This document shows, piece by piece, positions 22,020 to 26,101 of a stretch of DNA of 26,101 bases. Under the pieces are notes generated by a model, which saw nothing but the letters and a program-made list of their open reading frames with translations, was not told where the DNA came from and made no database searches. This DNA is from JADFNO01 sp965369945. GTDB taxonomy: Bacteria; Planctomycetota; Phycisphaerae; Phycisphaerales; SM1A02. Location: contig CBDUST010000028.1 in assembly GCA_965369945.1 (NCBI GenBank), positions 1 through 26,101 of the forward strand, given 5' to 3'. Positions within the stretch are counted from its first letter, which is position 1. Each line of letters starts with the position of its first letter. Made by a program: the position numbers and the translations under genes.

Positions 22020-24958
22020 GAGGCAGCCGCGGCGAGCTTGCGCAACGAGTCGCCGCTCAGCAACGCTTTGAGATATCGGCCGGTGTAACTGCGCTTGGAT
22101 TTTGTTATGCGAGGGGGCGGTCCTGCTGCTACAACCGTGCCGCCGCGATCACCGCCTTCCGGCCCCAGATCGATGATCCAATCAGCGCATTTGATGACGT
22201 CGAGATTGTGTTCAATGACGACCAGCGTATTGCCTTGCTCGGCCAATCGATTCAGCACGTTCAACAACTTCTGGATATCGGCAAAGTGAAGCCCAGTGGT
22301 TGGCTCATCGAGCACGTATAACGTCTGCCCAGTCGAGGCCAACCCTAGTTCGCTGGCGAGCTTGATGCGCTGCGCCTCGCCGCCGGACACAGTTGTCGAA
22401 GGCTGGCCGAGTTGTAGGTAGTCCAAACCGACATCGTTGAGACACTTGAGCATCCGTAATGTACGAGGATGGGCGTCGAAGAATTCAACCGCCTCTTCGA
22501 CTGACATATCCAACACGTCGGCGATCGTCTTATGCCGATATGTGATCTCCAGCGTCTCGCGGTTATATCGTCGACCCCTGCACACCTCGCAGGTGACGAA
22601 TACATCCGGAAGGAAGTGCATCTCGATCTTCTTGACGCCTTGGCCTTGGCATGATTCACAACGCCCGCCCTTGACATTGAAGCTGAATCGCCCCGGCTGA
22701 TACCCGCGGATCTTCGATTCCTTGGTTTGAGTGAAGAGCTTGCGGATATCGTCGAAGATTCCGGTGTACGTTGCCGGATTCGACCGTGGTGTCCGCCCGA
22801 TAGGGGACTGATCCACTTGAATCACCCGATCAATTCGACCGAGGCCGTTGATGCGCGTGTGTAAGCCCGGCGTGATGCGCGATCCATAGATCGCTTTGCG
22901 AGCCGCCTTGTACAGAATCTCATTGACAAGCGTGGACTTCCCTGAACCGGAGACACCGGTCACACAGATCATTCCGCCCAAAGGGAACGCCACGTCGATC
23001 GACTTGAGGTTGTTGGCGCGGGCGCCTTTGATGACGATCGCATTCGATTCGTCAAGCGTTCGTTGCTCGTTCGGCGCAGGAATGATGCGCCGCTTGGATA
23101 GATAGTCTCCGGTTAAAGAACGGTTGTTGTTGGTGATTTGATCGACAGAACCCTGCGCGGCGAGGTGGCCGCCGTGTCGTCCGGGCCCGGGCCCGATGTC
23201 GATGACGTGATCAGCAGCACGGATCATCCCTTCATCGTGCTCGACGACGAGTACGGTATTGCCGATGTCCGTGAGATGTCGCAGTGTGGAGATCAATCGG
23301 TCGTTATCTCGTTGATGCAGACCAATGGTGGGCTCATCCAAGACGTAGCAGACGCCGACCAATCCCGAGCCGACCTGAGTCGCCAAACGAATGCGCTGCG
23401 CCTCGCCACCGGACAAAGTTCCAGCCGTTCGATCGAGCGTGAGGTAGTTCAAGCCCACGGAGACAAGAAAACCGAGGCGAGCGTTGATCTCGCGCAGAAT
23501 CGGCTCAGCAATCTGAGCCTTCTCGTCACCGAGCTTGATGGATTCAACAAAGCTGAGCGCTTCTTCGATCGTCATCGCCGTGACCTGGGCGATGCTCAGA
23601 TGACCTTGGGCGCTGTTGACTTGGACGTGTAGTGCTTCAGGACGAAGCCGTTGCCCTCGACACGACGGGCAGGTCGTACCGCTCATGTAGCTGCGCAGGC
23701 GTTCTTTGACATAGTCGCTGTCCGTCTTTTGGTATCGGCGGTGCAGATTCGGGATCACCCCTTCGAAGCTAAAGCCGAGGCGGGATTCGTCGATCTCGGT
23801 TGTACCTTGCATGAGTATCCGACGCGCCGTATTCGTCAACTTCTCGAACCGTACGGTCTTCTCGACGCCGATGTGATCGCAGTACCAACGCAGCGTTCGG
23901 CCGTAATACATGTTCATCCGCTTACCGTTCTTGCGCCACGGCTCGATCGCGCCGTCGCCAAGCGCCAGCGAAGGATCAGGCACGATCAACGCTTCGTCGA
24001 ACTCGCTGATGACGCCGAGCCCGTCACACTCCGAACATGCACCGTATGGCGAGTTGAAGGAGAAGAGGCGCGGCGCCAGCTCTTCAATGCTGCACTCGGG
24101 GTGCTCGCTGCACGCCAACTTCTCGCTGAAACGGTATTCCTCCCAATCGCTTCCCTCGGCGATCAAGACGATCAACAAGCCTTCGCTGAGGCGCAATGCG
24201 ACTTCTACCGAGTCGGCCAACCGCTGACGGATGTCGTCCTTGATAACGATCCGATCGACCACGGCTTCGATGTTGTGCAGTTCGTATCGCCCCAGATCAA
24301 GAGGATTATCGCCGCCCTCCTTGAGCACATCACGTAGGTCTGCGATCTGGCCGTTTACTCGCGCTCGAACAAACCCGTGCTTCTGTAAGCCTTCGAAAAC
24401 TTCTCTGTGATGGCCCTTTTTTCCTCGAATCACGGGTGAACAGATGACCATCCGCGTTTCGTCACCAAAGTCCAGCAGCGAATCGACAATCTGCGTCGCA
24501 CTACTCGCAGTGATCGGTAGGCCGCACACCTGCGTTTGCCCTTCGTGCCTCCGTGACTTCGTGCCTCGATGCCTTCCCAGTTCATGCCAGCACGTCGGCG
24601 TCCCGCAGCGCGCAAACAGCAAACGAAGATAGTCGTAAATCTCCGTGATCGTCGCCACCGTTGATCGCGGATTATGGCTCGCGCCGCGTTGCTGAATCGC
24701 GATCGTCGGCGGTAGCCCGTCGATTGACTCCACATCGGGCTTTTGCAACTGATCCAGGAACTGCCGCGCATAGGCGCTGAGCGATTCCATGTACTTGCGC
24801 TGACCTTCAGCGAAGATCGTGTCAAAGGCGAGCGAGCTCTTTCCCGAGCCGGAAACACCGGTGATCACGACGAGCTGATCGCGCGGTATATCCACGTCGA
24901 GCGACTTGAGGTTGTGCTCTTGGGCCCCGCGAATGCGAATGAATTTCTGCTCGGGCAC
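22016..24958 (-). CDS. uvrA: UvrA, excinuclease ABC subunit A, with an internal insertion
   Basis: The protein has 980 residues, longer than the usual 940-960. UvrA is the damage-recognition ATPase of nucleotide excision repair and loads UvrB on DNA. Seen: two Walker A motifs (GVSGSGKSS at about 34-42, and GVSGSGKST in the second half), two ABC signatures (LSGGEAQRIRLA and VSGGEAQRIKLA), Walker B/LDEPTIGLH and LDEPTTGLH, the zinc-finger cysteines of CESCQGQGVKKIEMHFLPDVFVTCEVC, and the GGRC and RYNRETLEI segments. The start is GTG at 24958, before PEQKFIRIRGAQEHNLKSLD. Twenty extra residues (124-143) split the short Cys motif after CGTPTC; they come from a repeat-like DNA insertion. All catalytic motifs are intact, so the protein is probably active. 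Confidence 0.95.
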   Translation of the reverse strand: MPEQKFIRIRGAQEHNLKSLDVDIPRDQLVVITGVSGSGKSSLAFDTIFAEGQRKYMESLSAYARQFLDQLQKPDVESIDGLPPTIAIQQRGASHNPRSTVATITEIYDYLRLLFARCGTPTCWHELGRHRGTKSRRHEGQTQVCGLPITASSATQIVDSLLDFGDETRMVICSPVIRGKKGHHREVFEGLQKHGFVRARVNGQIADLRDVLKEGGDNPLDLGRYELHNIEAVVDRIVIKDDIRQRLADSVEVALRLSEGLLIVLIAEGSDWEEYRFSEKLACSEHPECSIEELAPRLFSFNSPYGACSECDGLGVISEFDEALIVPDPSLALGDGAIEPWRKNGKRMNMYYGRTLRWYCDHIGVEKTVRFEKLTNTARRILMQGTTEIDESRLGFSFEGVIPNLHRRYQKTDSDYVKERLRSYMSGTTCPSCRGQRLRPEALHVQVNSAQGHLSIAQVTAMTIEEALSFVESIKLGDEKAQIAEPILREINARLGFLVSVGLNYLTLDRTAGTLSGGEAQRIRLATQVGSGLVGVCYVLDEPTIGLHQRDNDRLISTLRHLTDIGNTVLVVEHDEGMIRAADHVIDIGPGPGRHGGHLAAQGSVDQITNNNRSLTGDYLSKRRIIPAPNEQRTLDESNAIVIKGARANNLKSIDVAFPLGGMICVTGVSGSGKSTLVNEILYKAARKAIYGSRITPGLHTRINGLGRIDRVIQVDQSPIGRTPRSNPATYTGIFDDIRKLFTQTKESKIRGYQPGRFSFNVKGGRCESCQGQGVKKIEMHFLPDVFVTCEVCRGRRYNRETLEITYRHKTIADVLDMSVEEAVEFFDAHPRTLRMLKCLNDVGLDYLQLGQPSTTVSGGEAQRIKLASELGLASTGQTLYVLDEPTTGLHFADIQKLLNVLNRLAEQGNTLVVIEHNLDVIKCADWIIDLGPEGGDRGGTVVAAGPPPRITKSKRSYTGRYLKALLSGDSLRKLAAAAS
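24530..24589 (-). repeat. In-frame 60-bp insertion in uvrA with an 8-bp periodic repeat
   Basis: The insertion encodes residues Trp124-Gln143 of UvrA. On the minus strand, positions 24571-24540 consist of four 8-base units in register: CATCGAGG, CACGAAGT, CACGGAGG, CACGAAGG. Repeats of CACGAAGG/CACGGAGG type are familiar to me as intergenic repeats in planctomycete and other environmental genomes. In UvrA relatives the flanking CxxPxC and VCGxPI stretches are joined almost directly (CGTPxCPVCGxPI). The identity as a dispersed repeat is inference. Confidence 0.65.
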
Positions 24959-25072
24959 GACCGCGCTCTCATTCAGGCAGGAACCCTCGGATTCGCGTCC
25001 GGGGCGGAGAAGGCGAGTTGCTCGTCCTCGACGAAGCTCGTTCGATGATAGCCGGGAGTAGAAGGCCCAGAC

Positions 25073-26101
25073 TCAGCCTACTTCGCGGCGTTGGAAGAGG
25101 ATCACCGCCACGCCCAGAGCAGCGAGGATATACAGCGGGCCGTAGATCAGCGTGAGGCCGACGTAGCCCAGGGGGATGACGTGATCCTGCGTGACGCCGT
25201 CGGACAACCAGAAGACCTGGAAATTCGGAAGGATGGCGTAGCCGAGCCAGTAGGCGGCGTATTCGATCCGCTCGGTGAGTCCATCGGCGAACGACCCGAG
25301 CGTCACACCGGGAAGGACTTGTTCTATCTGCTCGGTTTTCGTCTGGATCTCACCGGTCGAGGCCAATTCCACGATGCGGGTCACATCGACCGTCTCTGTT
25401 TGACCCAGAGCCGAGGCGCGTTGCAGCCACGTTTCGTTGATTCGACCAAGCTGTCGGCCGAACATCCAATCCGAGAGCATCCCCATCAAGAAGATGCCGA
25501 GCGTCGTGCAGAGGGTCATCACCTGCCCTAAGCGTGTGGAGGCGGCAATCGCGATCGCTGTCAGGACGAGAATGGCCATCATGATCGAGGTCAGGGCCAT
25601 CCACAGTTGCCCGTCAAAGGAAACGGAGATGGGCTGAACGGTAAATGCAGGGTCGAACATGAGCGAGAAGAGATAGGCCAGTCCGGCCAGGGGCGTGACC
25701 AGGCAAATCAGAGTGCTCGAGAAGACCTTGCCGTAGAAGTAGTTACACCACAGCGCCGCAAAGACGCCCACAACACCAGCCCCGACGCCGAACACGATCA
25801 CCGGCAGATGGATCGGCTGACGGACGGTCTCCAGCACACCGTGCATCTCCACGAGCAGGAACACGAAGCTCAGATAGATGGTGGCGAGAACCAGAGCCCC
25901 AGCGACGCCGAGGAATTTTCCAAGCACGAAAATCGGCCGAGCCACCGGCTTGGAGATGACGGTCAAAGCCGTGAAATTCTCGATCTCACGATTCAGCACG
26001 TTCGTGGCGATGAAGGCCGCCAGGATTGTTCCGCAGACGAAGACCGTGGACAGGCCCAGGTCGACCATCATCCGCTGATCGTCCTCCATGGTGAAGCCGG
26101 C
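25073..26101 (-). CDS. ABC-2 type transporter permease (5' end outside window)
   Basis: At least 342 residues are visible, with about six membrane spans. LNREIENFTALTVISKPVARPIFVLGKFLGV is typical of ABC-2 permeases, which move lipids, glycans or drugs together with a separate ATPase. The end of the protein (YGPLYILAALGVAVILFQRREVG) is also typical. A large soluble loop lies between residues about 205 and 285 of the visible part. An ATG at 26089 exists, but the frame stays open to the window edge and the family normally has a further N-terminal span, so the true start is probably outside. The ATPase partner is not in the window. The gene is followed by uvrA after 114 bases without a visible gene. 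Confidence 0.85.
   Translation of the reverse strand, partial: AGFTMEDDQRMMVDLGLSTVFVCGTILAAFIATNVLNREIENFTALTVISKPVARPIFVLGKFLGVAGALVLATIYLSFVFLLVEMHGVLETVRQPIHLPVIVFGVGAGVVGVFAALWCNYFYGKVFSSTLICLVTPLAGLAYLFSLMFDPAFTVQPISVSFDGQLWMALTSIMMAILVLTAIAIAASTRLGQVMTLCTTLGIFLMGMLSDWMFGRQLGRINETWLQRASALGQTETVDVTRIVELASTGEIQTKTEQIEQVLPGVTLGSFADGLTERIEYAAYWLGYAILPNFQVFWLSDGVTQDHVIPLGYVGLTLIYGPLYILAALGVAVILFQRREVG

Noticed and set aside
1..26101. CRISPR array, prophage, transposase or toxin-antitoxin system
   Set aside because: No regular spacer-repeat array, integrase, transposase or typical toxin-antitoxin pair was seen on either strand.

Overview
This window looks like part of a chromosome from a Planctomycetota-type bacterium, probably an uncultured lineague-level relative known from metagenomes. 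The case rests on the combination of a fibro-slime-like secreted protein, a TPR/FG-GAP/ASPIC-UnbV lipoprotein, a DUF1573 lipoprotein, an ABC-2 permease of a type common in that phylum, and a large glycosyltransferase cluster. This placement is inference. No rRNA, CRISPR array, phage gene or insertion sequence was seen.

Layout. (1) Positions 1-447 hold two truncated coding fragments in opposite orientation that meet near position 190. (2) Positions 838-5183 hold a nitrilase-superfamily hydrolase overlapping a 1117-residue CRTAC1-like lipoprotein. (3) A tRNA-Leu(CAA) with a good promoter lies on the minus strand at 5240-5324. (4) Positions 5632-8884 hold a secreted protein made of two similar halves, a DUF1573 lipoprotein and IspD. 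(5) Positions 9050-20187 form a plus-strand polysaccharide locus: a small membrane protein, a Wzx-like flippase, a Wzy/WaaL-like polymerase or ligase, two GT4 enzymes, two GT2 enzymes, a sulfotransferase, and a GT2-WecG/TagA fusion. From 12287 to 16417 the genes overlap by 4 bases (GTGA or ATGA), so they are probably one transcription unit. (6) The minus strand from 26101 down to 20051 holds the 3' part of an ABC-2 permease, uvrA, a small membrane protein overlapping uvrA by 4 bases, and a phosphoribosyltransferase-alpha/beta-hydrolase fusion. The tail of that fusion gene overlaps the tail of the GT2-WecG gene by 137 bp.

How the genes work together. The polysaccharide locus has the parts expected for a Wzx/Wzy-type pathway: assembly of a lipid-linked repeat by GT4, GT2 and WecG-type enzymes, flipping, polymerisation and PAPS-dependent sulfation. 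The product would be a sulfated surface or secreted polysaccharide. Chain-length and export proteins (Wzz, Wza) are not in the window.

Most notable observations. There is an in-frame 60-bp insertion in uvrA that contains an 8-bp periodic repeat. The phosphoribosyltransferase-hydrolase fusion has lost its nucleophile serine and its catalytic histidine, and has a changed PRPP loop. The left edge carries an antisense junction of two unrelated secreted-protein families. I found no clear new defence or mobile system.
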